From contig CBDBEU010000005.1 of assembly GCA_965204565.1 (NCBI GenBank), positions 1,116,001 through 1,180,000 of the forward strand: DNA of 64,000 nt, given 5' to 3'. The notes under the pieces are model-generated. The model was not told the origin of the DNA. It saw nothing but the letters and a program-made list of their open reading frames with translations, and searched no databases. This DNA comes from CBDBEU01 sp965204565 (GTDB taxonomy: Bacteria; Pseudomonadota; Alphaproteobacteria; Rhizobiales; TMED25). This document shows, one piece after another, positions 1-8,777 of the stretch. The position numbers and the translations under genes were made by a program. Within the stretch, counting starts at the first letter, position 1, and every line of letters starts with the position of its first letter.

Positions 1-2
1 CC

Positions 3-686
3 GCTTGGCGCGCCATCATGAATGATGAAACGTCAGCGCGCTACCCGATTAACGGTCATCTGGTGATCGCGTGGCTTGCCCCGAAACTGCACGCGGTGAC
101 GTATACCATCGACGCTGACGGCACACTCAACCTGGTGGTTGTGATTCAATCCCGATCCAATAGTGAAGGGTGGAATATCACTGGCAATGCCCAGGACCTG
201 CGTGTGACTGCGGCAAACCTCTTCGGCCCACTGCGCGAGATCATCTCCCGCGCTGACAATTGGCGCTGCTGGCCGCTATTTGATGCGCCAGCCATGCCTG
301 CATCCGTCCCTAGCGGCCCACAAGCAGTGACGCTGATCGGCGATGCCGCCCATCCGATGCTGCCATTCCTCGCCCAGGGTGCGGGCATGGCAATCGAGGA
401 TGCGCTGTCCCTGGCCCAAGCGCTGGCCATAACACCTTCCGAACCGGCAAAAGCATTTCGCTTGAATGAACACGCGCGCAGAGCCCGCCTCAACCGTGTC
501 ACCAACACCGCAGCCCAGAATGGCCGGATCTTTCACATGAGTGGCCTGCTTGCTTGCGCACGGGATCTAACACTCAAGGCGCTTTCGGCAAGGACCTTGC
601 TGACACGGTATGATTGGCTTTATGGCGGCGGTCCCGCCCCAAAAGGCAATACACATCAAGGCGGCTCTCACTCAGGCGCTTCATAA
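3..686 (+). CDS. FAD-dependent monooxygenase, C-terminal part (gene starts before the window)
   Basis: The frame is open to the left edge, and the codons before the first ATG (A-W-R-A-I) fit the segment that precedes the substrate-binding sheet in salicylate-hydroxylase-like flavoproteins, so the true start lies outside the window. The diagnostic segment is the second FAD-binding motif, G-D-A-A-H-P near residue 112 of the visible part, followed by Q-G-A-G-M-A-I-E-D-A. Family members hydroxylate aromatic or related substrates with NAD(P)H and O2; the substrate cannot be told here. The 3' end overlaps the convergent FAH-family gene by 19 bp. Confidence 0.85.
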   Translation, partial: AWRAIMNDETSARYPINGHLVIAWLAPKLHAVTYTIDADGTLNLVVVIQSRSNSEGWNITGNAQDLRVTAANLFGPLREIISRADNWRCWPLFDAPAMPASVPSGPQAVTLIGDAAHPMLPFLAQGAGMAIEDALSLAQALAITPSEPAKAFRLNEHARRARLNRVTNTAAQNGRIFHMSGLLACARDLTLKALSARTLLTRYDWLYGGGPAPKGNTHQGGSHSGAS

Positions 687-1687
687 CGCCGCACCGTCTG
701 ATCGATCGCACCAAAAATCGACGCCCCGGAATGGTCGAGCATTTCTATGCGCACCCTGTCGCCAAAAGTCATGAATGGCGTGCGCGGCGAGCCGTTTTCG
801 ATGGTTTCGACCATGCGCTGTTCGCCAATGCTGGAATGGCCGACGCCGCCCTCCTCAATTGGCGTGCGTTCGGTTGCCACCGCCCGGTTCGACACCGTGC
901 CCGAGCCGACTATGGTACCGGCACCGAGACGCCGGGTTTTGACCGCATGAGCGATAACGGTCGGCAGATCAAACCCCATATCGACGCCGGCTTCGGCGCG
1001 CCCGAACGCCTTGCCATTGAACGTGGTCAGGATCGGCAGATGAAGCTTTTGCCCGTCCCAGGCATTGCCAAGTTCATCGGCGGTGACAGCGACGGGCGAG
1101 AACGCGGCCGAGGGCTTTGAATGATAAAGACCAAATCCCTTGGCCTGCTCCGCTGCCGCCAGGTTGCGCAGCGAAATATCATTCACCAGCATAAACAGGA
1201 CGACATGGTTCTTGGCCTGCTCAGCCGTGATGCTCATCGCCACATCGTCAGTGATGGTGGCGTATTCAGCCTCAAAATCGATCCCCCAGTCCGTGCTTTC
1301 AAACAATATATCGTCGCAGGGACCGAGCAGCGTGTCTGATCCGCCCTGATAGATTAGCGGGTCAGCCCAAATCGTAGCGGTGAGCTTGGGCCCCACCGCT
1401 TCGCTCACCAGTTCCAGATAATTGCCGTAGGCCGAGCCTGCCACCCAGTGACAGGCGCGCGGCAGTGGTGCTGCCATGGCTGCAGCATCAAACGGCTGGC
1501 TTGCGCGCTCGCCCGCTTCCAGCGCCTCCGCGGCTGCGCACAGTCGGGGTTCGGTACGCGCCCAATCATCGATTGCAGTCTGCATGGTCGGCGCGATTTC
1601 CGGCACCGGGCTGATACTTGTTAGGTCTCGCGATACCAGCACTAGCGTGCCATTGCGGCCCCCAGCCTTGAGCGATCCGAGTTTCAT
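668..1687 (-). CDS. Fumarylacetoacetate hydrolase (FAH) family protein
   Basis: This is a 339-residue protein with the FAH fold in its C-terminal two thirds. The metal-ligand acidic cluster D-F-E-A-E-Y lies near residue 137, N-D-I-S-L-R (family N-D-x-S-x-R) near 168, and the G-S-G-T-V-S segment near 260. Family members hydrolyse or decarboxylate C-C bonds in beta-diketo acids of aromatic catabolism, using Mg2+ or Mn2+. The length fits the two-domain fumarylacetoacetase-like subgroup rather than the short 230-residue form. It is convergent with a flavin monooxygenase, which agrees with an aromatic-degradation neighbourhood, but the exact substrate is unknown. Confidence 0.85.
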   Translation of the reverse strand: MKLGSLKAGGRNGTLVLVSRDLTSISPVPEIAPTMQTAIDDWARTEPRLCAAAEALEAGERASQPFDAAAMAAPLPRACHWVAGSAYGNYLELVSEAVGPKLTATIWADPLIYQGGSDTLLGPCDDILFESTDWGIDFEAEYATITDDVAMSITAEQAKNHVVLFMLVNDISLRNLAAAEQAKGFGLYHSKPSAAFSPVAVTADELGNAWDGQKLHLPILTTFNGKAFGRAEAGVDMGFDLPTVIAHAVKTRRLGAGTIVGSGTVSNRAVATERTPIEEGGVGHSSIGEQRMVETIENGSPRTPFMTFGDRVRIEMLDHSGASIFGAIDQTVRRYEAPE

Positions 1688-2123
1688 GGCCAGATGATCT
1701 GGTTGATCGCAGCCCCTGCGTCAATGGCAAAAGCACTGCTGAGGGCTCAGAGGCATTCCACTCTGTAAATTTGCCTTCGAACCTTACTTTGAAATCGGTC
1801 CGCAAACCGGTCGGCCATCCGCTCTTGCTGATTACCCTGCTATGCTGGTCAACGGTCTGCTCGATATTCCAAGGAGACTGCCTTGCGTACCCAATTAGCG
1901 TTTCGGTGTACCAGCCATTCCGTCAACCGCGCCCAATAACCTCCCCGCGCGGACCCTGTCGAGCCGAACAAGCCACTCGCATTCCACAGTCAGGCGGATG
2001 TGTTGCCAGATCCCCCCCATGAGGATAGGGTTAATGCTCAAAGTCAATCAAAGCGCTTGGCCACACACTGCCATTGCATGGCGACCGGGAGAGACAATTG
2101 TGTTGAAATCGGCGCTAATCTGG
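1688..2123. other. Intergenic region upstream of the metal-efflux cluster
   Basis: No convincing gene is present apart from possible 5' extensions of the CDF gene. A run of seven C at 2012-2018, followed by AT-rich sequence and a short G run near 2028, resembles the G/C-tract operators bound by CsoR/RcnR/FrmR-type repressors. As such a repressor is encoded two genes on, this is a possible operator; it is inference only. Confidence 0.35.
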
Positions 2124-3293
2124 ATGGGGTTTCTGCCAGATCCGGGATTCTCCCATGGTCATGGCAATGGACACCGGGATCAGAATCGTCACGGCCACGC
2201 AGATGTCCCAGATGGTCAGCAACATGGCGGCCATCGACATGCGCACGGCGATGGCGAGCACCAGCACGAAAACGGTCATGACCACGATCAGCCGCACAAT
2301 ACCGAGCACTCTCACGGCGCGGCTCACTTACACGGCAAGAGCCACGACCACACCCATGGTGTGGTCGATCCGACGATTGCCACCACCTCGCGTGGCATCT
2401 GGGCTATCAAATGGTCGTTTGTGATCCTGATGGCGACGACGCTTTTGCAGATTGTCATCGCCTATTTTTCCGGCAGCGTCGCGCTACTTGCCGACACAGT
2501 GCACAATTTCGGCGATGCCTCGACCGCCATTCCGCTGTGGATAGCGTTTGTATTTGCCCGGCGTGCCGCCTCCACCAGTTTCAATTACGGCTTCAACCGG
2601 GTGGAAGATATCGCTGGTGTCACCATTGTCGGGCTTATCCTGTTCAGCGCCGTCTATGCCGGCTATTTGTCGATCGATCGTCTGATCAATCCCCAGCCGC
2701 TGGCCTTTCTCGGCACGGTGGCGGCTGCCGGAGTGATCGGCTTTCTCGGCAATGAGGCGGTGGCGATATTCCGCATCCGTGTCGGCCGCGAGATCAATTC
2801 CGCAGCGTTAATTGCCGATGGCTACCACGCACGCGTCGACGGTTTTACCAGCCTTGCCGTGGTGCTCGGCGCCGCCGGCGTCTGGCTCGGTTTCCCGCTC
2901 GCCGACCCGATCATCGGCCTGATCATCACAGTGATGATCTTCGGCATCGTGTGGCAGTCGGCGCGCGCCGTCTTCACCCGCATGCTGGATGGCGTCGAGC
3001 CTTCTGTCCACGCCGAAATCGAACACACCGCGGGTCATGTCCCCGGCATCGTCAAGGTGCGTGAGATCAAGGCGCGTTGGCTTGGCCACACGCTACGCGC
3101 CGAGATCGACGTGGAGGTGGATGGCGACTTGAAAGTGGCCGAGGCCGAACCCATCATTGCCGCCTTTGAAAGCGAACTGCACAACCACCTGCCAGCGCTT
3201 CAGGCGATCCATGTCCGCATCCGGGCGGCAGACATGCGAGGCCATCAAAGGCGAAAAACCCGTCTGGCAACCAGCAACCGGAGGCTCAAGTGA
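2124..3293 (+). CDS. Cation diffusion facilitator (CDF) metal exporter with His-rich N terminus
   Basis: CDF exporters swap divalent metal (Zn, Co, Ni, Cd) for protons across the inner membrane. The first about 90 residues are packed with His and Asp (many HGH and HDH clusters), a cytoplasmic metal-binding tail. Six membrane helices follow, with the metal-site motif H-N-F-G-D (usual H-x-x-x-D) in TM2 and the matching Y-H-A-R-V-D in TM5, then a C-terminal CDF dimerisation domain. The frame opens at 1998, and in-frame ATGs at 2019, 2034 and 2124 are alternatives; 2124 is chosen because it places the His-rich tail at the N terminus. The stop overlaps the next gene's GTG by 4 bp, so the two are translationally coupled. 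Confidence 0.88.
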   Translation: MGFLPDPGFSHGHGNGHRDQNRHGHADVPDGQQHGGHRHAHGDGEHQHENGHDHDQPHNTEHSHGAAHLHGKSHDHTHGVVDPTIATTSRGIWAIKWSFVILMATTLLQIVIAYFSGSVALLADTVHNFGDASTAIPLWIAFVFARRAASTSFNYGFNRVEDIAGVTIVGLILFSAVYAGYLSIDRLINPQPLAFLGTVAAAGVIGFLGNEAVAIFRIRVGREINSAALIADGYHARVDGFTSLAVVLGAAGVWLGFPLADPIIGLIITVMIFGIVWQSARAVFTRMLDGVEPSVHAEIEHTAGHVPGIVKVREIKARWLGHTLRAEIDVEVDGDLKVAEAEPIIAAFESELHNHLPALQAIHVRIRAADMRGHQRRKTRLATSNRRLK

Positions 3294-3589
3294 GCGAAGT
3301 TAAAGATCATAGCGCAGAGGCCCACATCCATGAGCATCATGATGCCATTGCCAAGCGGCTGAAGCGTGCCGGCGGGCATTTGCGCTCGGTGGTCGAGATG
3401 ATCGAGACCGGCCGCCCCTGCCTCGATATCGCCCAGCAACTTCACGCGGTGGAAAAGGCTGTTGGACAGGCAAAGCGCGTACTGATCCAGGATCATCTCG
3501 ACCATTGCCTTGAAGCCACTGTCGGCGCCATGCCCAGGGAACGGCGCCGCCCGATCGACGAGTTCAAGCAAATCACCAAATATCTGTGA
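3290..3589 (+). CDS. Metal-sensing transcriptional repressor, NreA/RcnR/FrmR (DUF156) family
   Basis: This is a 99-residue all-helical regulator. The N terminus is His-rich (H-I-H-E-H-H), followed by the hallmark R-L-K-R-A-G-G-H, then a Cys in G-R-P-C-L-D-I and His in Q-Q-L-H-A-V, which form the metal site in this family, and finally D-H-L-D-H-C. The pattern is closest to NreA-type proteins of nickel resistance. It starts with GTG overlapping the exporter stop (GTGA), with a GGAGG ribosome site just upstream. It probably represses this cluster until metal is bound. Which metal is sensed cannot be fixed from sequence; Ni or Co is the best guess from family and neighbours. Confidence 0.9.
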   Translation: MSEVKDHSAEAHIHEHHDAIAKRLKRAGGHLRSVVEMIETGRPCLDIAQQLHAVEKAVGQAKRVLIQDHLDHCLEATVGAMPRERRRPIDEFKQITKYL

Positions 3590-3602
3590 GGAGGCGATCG
3601 CA

Positions 3603-3725
3603 ATGAACAAGTGCCGCCATGCCGACGCCTATAAGGCAATCCATCCGCCGCGCTGCAACAATGGCACGCCCTGTGAGACGTGCGCCGCCAAATGGCAAGC
3701 GGCACAGATCGGCAAATCTGCCTAG
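3603..3725 (+). CDS. 40-residue Cys/His-containing small protein in the metal-efflux operon
   Basis: A short ORF lies 13 bp after the repressor, with a clear GAGGAGG ribosome site. It encodes 40 residues with four Cys (one near the N terminus, then C-N-N-G-T-P-C-E-T-C) and two His, a composition that could bind a metal ion. It has no membrane segment or signal peptide. The family was not recognised. Position and spacing argue for co-transcription with the exporter and repressor, and for a role as a metal buffer or chaperone; that is inference. Confidence 0.6.
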   Translation: MNKCRHADAYKAIHPPRCNNGTPCETCAAKWQAAQIGKSA

Positions 3726-3755
3726 AAGAGATCACCCGGAAAGGCGCCTCACCCG

Positions 3756-6141
3756 ATGTCGCCGCTCGGCCGCAATGACGTGCCGGTTGACCCGGACGCA
3801 TCGCGGGAGTTTGCCGCAAATGCCAACGTCTATCTGATTTCTGCCCGCGCGGTACGCGATTTTGGTGACGGCTTCATCGCCATTATGTTGCCGGTCTATC
3901 TGACCGCCCTTGACCATTCGCCAGCCAGGATCGGCCTGATCGCGACGGCGGCGCTTCTCGGCTCCTCGCTGCTCACCATCATCATAGGCTTGATCGGCGC
4001 GCGCCAGGATCACCGTCGCCTCTTGCTGGCCGCTGCCGGCATGATGATCGCCACCGGCATCGCCTTTGCGCTGGTGGATGAATTCGCGATTTTGATGGTG
4101 ATCGCTTTTGTCGGTACCGCCAATCCATCAGCCGGCAATGTCTCGGTCTTCGTGCCGCTGGAACACACCGTGCTGACCCGACAGATCGCCGATCATCGGC
4201 GCACCAGGCTGTTCGCGCGTTACAGCTTTGTCGGTGCCATGGCCGCCGCCGTCGGCTCGCCTGCAGCGGCAGCGCCGGAATATGTTGCCGGAGCCGGTTT
4301 TGACCAACTGATCGCGCTGCAGGCAATGTTCCTCGTCTATGGCGGCCTCGGCGTAGTTGGTGCGGCTTTATATGCCCGCATCCCCAAACTGCCGCCCGCA
4401 CCGAAACGAACGCCCAAGGCCGCCCTCGGCCCTTCGCGTAATATCGTCTACAAGCTGGCAGGCTCTGTTCAGCCTCGATGCGCTCTCAAGCGGCTTTGTC
4501 GTGCCATCACTGCTGGCGCTGTAGCTGTTCGACCGGTTCGACATGTCGCTTACCACTGCCGGATTGTTCTTCTTCTGGGCCGGTGTCGCCTCGGCGTTCT
4601 CCTTCCCAGTGGCAGTGTGGACTGCTGAGCATATCGGCCTCGTCAACACCATGGTATTCACCCATATTCCGGGCGAGCTTGTGGCCCCCTGAAGACCCCT
4701 GTCTTCTGCTTGGAATCGGGTGACGAGAGCGCATTTACGGCCGCGATGCGGATCGGCCCTTTGACTGGGTTGTGGTTCTGGATTTGGTTTCGCCGGGGCC
4801 GGGCTATGCCACGGCGCCTTTGCGCCCCCGGAACAGGAGCCGTTTCATGTTGACTGCGATGTTGGCCATGCCGATCCTGACCCTCGCCCGGTCGATGTGG
4901 ATGGTGCGGACGAAGAGCCCTATTCGTGCCTTCATCCCGGCGAAGGGATGTTCGATCGCGGATCGGACCTTCGACCGTGCGGCATTGGCCCTGTCGTGAT
5001 GCACGGGCATCGGCTTGCCGGGCGGGCGGCGGAATGGACCTTCGAGGTCGGCCCGGCCCGGGCGATTTTCTTCTCGTTCTTCTGCGACCGATACGCCGTG
5101 TCCGCCCGGACAGTCGAGCCGGTGTTCGCCTGATCCGGAAGCCCGCCCGCTACGCGTCCGTCATGCCGGGCGGCGTCGGTGACGATCCATGTCCGGACGA
5201 AGCCGTGGCGCCGGTCGGCATTGATATGGGATTTGCCGCCGAACACCGGCGTGGCGATTGCGCCCATCGCCGTGCCGTCCGGGCGCGTCTTCCTGCGCCC
5301 TCGCTTGAGCGTCCAACGCGCGTCGCGATCCTTTTGCGCCGGTTTCCGGGGATTGGCCTGCCAATCAGGCGGGATGCCCCCGCCCTTGACGATCTCCTTC
5401 CCGGCATCGGTCATGCGCTGGCGCGGGGCTGCCACGATGGTGGCATCGACGATCTGCCCGCCCATGGCGGGATATCCGGGCGAGATATCCGGCGTCCTCA
5501 AGATGCGCGTCGAACCGGGCGAAGAGTTTCTCCACCGCGCCGGTCCGCACCAGGGCTTCTCGGAACCGCCAGATGGTCGTCTCGTCCGGCGCCCGCGCGC
5601 CGTCATCGAGGCTGAGGAAACGGCCAAAGCTGCGCCGGTCCATGATTTGGAACTCCGCCTGCGCATCCGACAGGCCTTAGAGCGCCTGGATCACCGGCAC
5701 CTTGAACATGAGGACCGGGTCCATCGGCGGGCGCCCGCCCTCTACCCTCCGTCGCTGATATCCCGACGGAATCACGCCAAGACGATCAAAGCCAGGGGTT
5801 TTTCAGGACGTCCTTGTGCGTGATCGCAGCGTCGTTCTCACCAAGCCTTCAGATCGCGCTGGGGCTGCTTCTGATGCGCGCCTTTCTCAACCAGATGGAT
5901 GTGCCGACCCGCTCGTCCTATGTGATGGCGGGTGGTTACCGAAGCAGAGCGGTCGGCAACTGCGAGCTTCACCTCGATGCCGCGCGGGCTTGCCAGTGCT
6001 GGCGGTCCGGCGATCACCGGCGACCTGTTCGCGGCCTCGCTCTATGCTTGGCCGCTGTTGCTCAACGGCGGGCTTAAAATCACCTACGACCTCCTGCTGC
6101 TGGCAATGTTCCGCAAGGTCAAACCGCCGGAAGAGCAGTGA
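3756..6141 (+). pseudogene. MFS transporter (NreB-like position), broken by frameshift, stop codon and an IS5-family insertion
   Basis: The N-terminal half reads well from 3756 (R-D-F-G-D-G-F in TM1, several hydrophobic helices) to about 4460. There the frame shifts, and the next frame continues the protein, with one in-frame TAG near 4521, up to about 4690. An IS5-family element on the opposite strand then interrupts it. The protein resumes near 5815 with the conserved MFS segment L-N-Q-M-D-V-P-T-R-S-S-Y, and after a further shift ends at 6141. Together the pieces give a full-length 12-TM major facilitator. Its place behind a CDF exporter and NreA-like repressor suggests a lost Ni/Co exporter. 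It cannot be functional as sequenced. Confidence 0.85.
4804..5810 (-). mobile_element. IS5-family transposase remnant inserted in the MFS gene
   Basis: Successive minus-strand frames assemble into one IS5-type DDE transposase. The N-terminal part has D-D-G-A-R-A-P-D-E-T-T-I-W-R-F-R-E (5365-5643). The central part has M-G-G-Q-I-V-D-A-T-I-V with the first catalytic Asp, and K-D-R-D-A-R-W-T. The C-terminal part has S-A-I-E-H-P-F-A-G-M-K with the catalytic Glu (4804-5010). At least two frameshifts and a stop separate these pieces, so the element is dead. The terminal inverted repeats could not be fixed; the limits given cover the transposase-like region. Confidence 0.8.
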
Positions 6142-6171
6142 GGTCAGGAGCTGCAAGGCAGTTTGTAGCTA

Positions 6172-6231
6172 ATGGTGCGGACGGCGGGACTCGAACCCGC
6201 AGGAGGGTTACCCCTCTAGAGATTTTAGGTC
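6172..6231. repeat. attL-like direct repeat: displaced 3' portion of tRNA-Leu
   Basis: The 60 bp here match 8881-8940 with two mismatches (6202 and 6228). The matching stretch covers the 3' part of tRNA-Leu(UAA), from the encoded CCA through the variable arm into the anticodon loop. A partial tRNA copy at this distance from the intact gene is the usual scar of integration at a tRNA attachment site. Confidence 0.85.
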
Positions 6232-6372
6232 ATCCGCAGTGCGATTTATTGGGCCTCACCGGGCCTTATCGTGGTTCGCAACCCCATGAAAACACGACAC
6301 TATCCTCCTATCGCAACCTAACACGCAGTGTTTCAAACCGGGCCTGGTCCCGGGCCAAAGGAGGATTCGGCC

Positions 6373-6471
6373 ATGGCCACCAAGCTCACGCAGGCGACAG
6401 CAAACAGGGCGGCGGCGGAGTACCAGCCCGGTACCCAGCTCTACAACGCGGAGGTCTCGGGCCTCAGGGAC
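6373..6471 (+). pseudogene. Tyrosine integrase N-terminal stub
   Basis: A strong AAAGGAGG ribosome site precedes an ATG that opens a protein starting M-A-T-K-L-T, with L-Y-N-A-E-V-S-G-L about 20 residues on. This matches the arm-DNA-binding start of P4-type and related phage integrases, in which a Lys-Leu-Thr start and an (D/N)-A-E-(V/L)-x-G-(F/L) segment are common. The similarity stops after about 33 residues, so the catalytic domain is lost. It lies 140 bp inside the left attachment repeat, a usual place for an integrase. The call rests on a short match. Confidence 0.55.
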
Positions 6472-6492
6472 GCATCAATCAAGGAGAGACTG

Positions 6493-6636
6493 ATGAAGAT
6501 CGAAACTATCAACGTCGTAAACCTTCCCGGCTTCGAGCAAGTCCGGTTCAACTTCACCGTGCCGAAGGCCGTCGAGCTTCGCGCGGCGTTCGAGGAAGAC
6601 TCCTCGCCCGCTGCGTGCCCGCCGCCTGAACCGTGA
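6493..6636 (+). CDS. Small hypothetical protein in the tRNA-Leu island
   Basis: This is a 47-residue ORF with ATG at 6493 after an AAGGAGAG ribosome site, in frame with and downstream of the integrase stub. It starts M-K-I-E-T-I-N-V-V-N and ends with a Pro-rich tail. The family was not recognised. It may be a real small island gene or leftover sequence from an integrase-adjacent deletion. Confidence 0.35.
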   Translation: MKIETINVVNLPGFEQVRFNFTVPKAVELRAAFEEDSSPAACPPPEP

Positions 6637-6920
6637 CAACCAAGGCCTGCCCAGTATATTGCCGGGCGGGTCCTATTTCATAAGGTGTCTGCACCGCGGG
6701 CCTTGCTCATCTGCCGCGGGTGGGCGGAAATACCGGCGTTTGTGTTCTAAGCATATTCCGATCTGAGGGTCGCGGCGGCGGGGGAAGCCGAGCCTGCCGC
6801 GCTACGAAACGAAAACCGAGCCCGAACGCATCCGTCCGCCCTCGGTCAACTTTCTTCGGCAGCTCTGTCCCTCGTTGGAGACGGGAGAAATCTACCCCCC
6901 CCCTCTGCTCCGCGCACGCC

Positions 6921-7073
6921 TTAGGCGTACTGGATCAGCTTCCAGGTTACCGCCTTGCCCGCATAGGGCGGCATGCGGTTGCCCCGGACGATGGGCGCAG
7001 TCGTCGTGGGCATACCCACCACCTTCCAGACGCCCGACTCCGGGCAGGTTTCACCGGTCTTCGAGTGAAGCAT
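6921..7073 (-). CDS. Small YjzC-like protein
   Basis: This 50-residue protein starts at 7073 after an AAGGAG ribosome site. It carries K-T-G-E-T-C-P-E-S-G-V-W near the N terminus and A-V-T-W-K-L at the end. This K-T-G-x-x-C-P-x-S-G-x-(W/Y) ... (W)-x-L layout recalls the small YjzC-type domain found widely in bacteria and phages, function unknown. It is transcribed away from the XRE regulator, and the 160 bp between them is likely a shared divergent promoter. Confidence 0.5.
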   Translation of the reverse strand: MLHSKTGETCPESGVWKVVGMPTTTAPIVRGNRMPPYAGKAVTWKLIQYA

Positions 7074-7237
7074 GATGCTTCTCCTTCTATTGCACGGCCG
7101 TCCACCGTGGACGTCCGATATTGTATAGATATATCTACACAATTCTACTTGTCAAGACCTGTGCTATAAATTCATATCGGGTTATCTTACGGGCCACGCC
7201 TTAAAGCGTTGGCCTCTCACGTTCTGGGAGGGTGTGT

Positions 7238-7567
7238 ATGTCACTCGCAACGCGGCTCAATCAGCTTCGCCTCAAGAAAGGCAAATCCTTACAGGAGGTT
7301 GCGGACGCCGTCGGTGTGTCCAAGACCCACATCTGGGAATTGGAGAAGGGTCGCAGCGAGAACCCGTCCTTCGAGATGCTGACCAAGCTGGCTAATTACT
7401 TTGGCGTCACGATTCGCTTTTTGGTTGGCGAGGAGATTGGTTCGTCCAACGACGAGCAGTTGGAGCGAATGTTCCGACAGGTCGGCGAACTTGATGAACG
7501 CGACCGCGCGCTCCTGGACGACATGATCGCCAACATGGTCAAGAGGCGCCGTGACAATGACGATTGA
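7238..7567 (+). CDS. XRE-family helix-turn-helix regulator
   Basis: This is a 109-residue regulator. The N-terminal 60 residues form an HTH_3 domain: L-N-Q-L-R-L-K-K-G, then L-Q-E-V-A-D-A-V-G-V-S as the first helix pair and a recognition helix ending W-E-L-E-K-G-R. The C-terminal half is a charged helical tail. The ATG at 7238 is preferred over GTG 7232 for its spacing from GGGAGGG. Its gene overlaps the ImmA-like gene, the classic pairing in integrative elements, where the repressor is cleaved by the ImmA partner to trigger excision genes. Confidence 0.85.
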   Translation: MSLATRLNQLRLKKGKSLQEVADAVGVSKTHIWELEKGRSENPSFEMLTKLANYFGVTIRFLVGEEIGSSNDEQLERMFRQVGELDERDRALLDDMIANMVKRRRDNDD

Positions 7568-8135
7568 TCGGATGGAGATAGACGACGCCGGCGCCAACCC
7601 GCAGCGGCTGGCAGAGGCGATCACCAAGCAACTAGGTGACACACCCTGCGCGGTCCCCGTTCGGCAGATCGCGATGGACATCGACATCTACGAAATCCGG
7701 GAAGAACCGCTGACCGGATTGGCTGGTTGCCTGATCGTATCCGAGAACAAAGCCGAGGGCGCGATCGCCGTCGACGGCAGGATGGGCGAGGAACGGAAGC
7801 GATACACCATCGGCCACTACGTGAACCCAATGCACCGGGCCAGCAGCCCGGAGGGCTTCAAGTGCACACGCAAAGACATGCGGACCGACAGTGCCAAGTC
7901 CGGCGACAGGCACGCCAAGATGGAAGTCGAGGCCAACCAATTCGCCGCAGAACTGCTAATGCCCGCCGCATGGGTCCGCTGCTTCCTCAGGCCGAAGGTC
8001 GGACTGGACTTGCAACACATCTTCGACCTGGCCGAGTTGTTCGAGGTGAGCAAGGAGGCCGCTGCAAGGCGCTACCTAACCTTCGCGGCTGAATCGGTCA
8101 CAGTCGTATTCTCGCACAAAGGGATGATACGCTAA
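7551..8135 (+). CDS. ImmA/IrrE-like protein lacking the HExxH protease motif
   Basis: This 194-residue protein overlaps the XRE gene by 17 bp. Family signs are the R-Y-T-I-G-H segment (usual R-F-T-I-x-H-E-L-G-H) near residue 84 and E-A-N-Q-F-A-A-E-L-L-M-P about 45 residues on, which supplies the third zinc-ligand region. Here R-Y-T-I-G-H is followed directly by Y-V-N-P-M-H, so four residues of the HExxH zinc site are missing. This is best explained by a 12-bp in-frame deletion between two GGCCAC copies. The rest reads intact. It can hardly be an active metallopeptidase. The GTG start at 7551 is favoured by ribosome-site spacing; ATG 7557 is possible. Confidence 0.75.
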   Translation: MTMTIDRMEIDDAGANPQRLAEAITKQLGDTPCAVPVRQIAMDIDIYEIREEPLTGLAGCLIVSENKAEGAIAVDGRMGEERKRYTIGHYVNPMHRASSPEGFKCTRKDMRTDSAKSGDRHAKMEVEANQFAAELLMPAAWVRCFLRPKVGLDLQHIFDLAELFEVSKEAAARRYLTFAAESVTVVFSHKGMIR

Positions 8136-8402
8136 GTGAAAAAGACGGACGACTTCCCGCGCCTTTCAGTTTGGAATGGCCAACCAATGCCGGCGGACTG
8201 CTACTCGCTGAAAAACAGCAAGGTCCATGGGAAGATTACCGACGTCGTGGAGGTGATTGGACATCACTGGCTGGATGCATCTTGCGGCGTTTCGCTGGGT
8301 GAACAGACAGTTGCCCAAGCGAAGGGTTATCGCATGACGCTGCTTACCGTTGAATCTGAAGAGGAGAAGGACGAGTGGGAAGCCCCGCGCTTCAAGAGAT
8401 AG
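8136..8402 (+). CDS. Hypothetical protein following the ImmA-like gene
   Basis: This is an 88-residue protein starting with GTG directly after the ImmA-like stop codon (TAAGTG), so it is likely co-translated. It is hydrophilic, with an acidic stretch E-S-E-E-E-K-D-E near the C terminus. No family was recognised. Its position as third gene of the XRE/ImmA operon suggests a role tied to island control. Confidence 0.55.
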   Translation: MKKTDDFPRLSVWNGQPMPADCYSLKNSKVHGKITDVVEVIGHHWLDASCGVSLGEQTVAQAKGYRMTLLTVESEEEKDEWEAPRFKR

Positions 8403-8558
8403 GCCTCGCGAACGGCTAGCCGCGGCTGATCAAGCATGATTGCCTTGGCATGCTTGGCACTGGAAGCAGAACGTTACTCCGCAGGGCGTAGAACCGGGCT
8501 CGGGGGCTCGCCGCTTCCCGACAGGATGGTCTCATCAACGCTGAGAAGGAGACCAGCC

Positions 8559-8777
8559 ATGACCAAGACCACCTACGTAACCACAGCGCCAGACGGCCCG
8601 CAGCACACTCGCAAGACCGGCCGGACCTACACTCACTCCGTGCTCCTTGAGGGCGAGGATGGCTGGGGGGCGGTCGGCTTATGCGGTTCGTCCCGACCTC
8701 GCCGAGAAGAGGCCCAGCTCTATATCTCAGCCTGCGCTTCGTCTATTGCCCTAGAGCTAGTGTATCTCGCATGGTGA
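8559..8777 (+). CDS. Small hypothetical island protein
   Basis: This is a 72-residue ORF, with ATG at 8559 placed after an AGAAGGAG ribosome site. It is rich in Thr and Arg at the N terminus and has no membrane segment. The family was not recognised. It ends about 100 bp before the right attachment repeat. The frame also extends upstream to 8436 but without a ribosome site there. Confidence 0.45.
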   Translation: MTKTTYVTTAPDGPQHTRKTGRTYTHSVLLEGEDGWGAVGLCGSSRPRREEAQLYISACASSIALELVYLAW

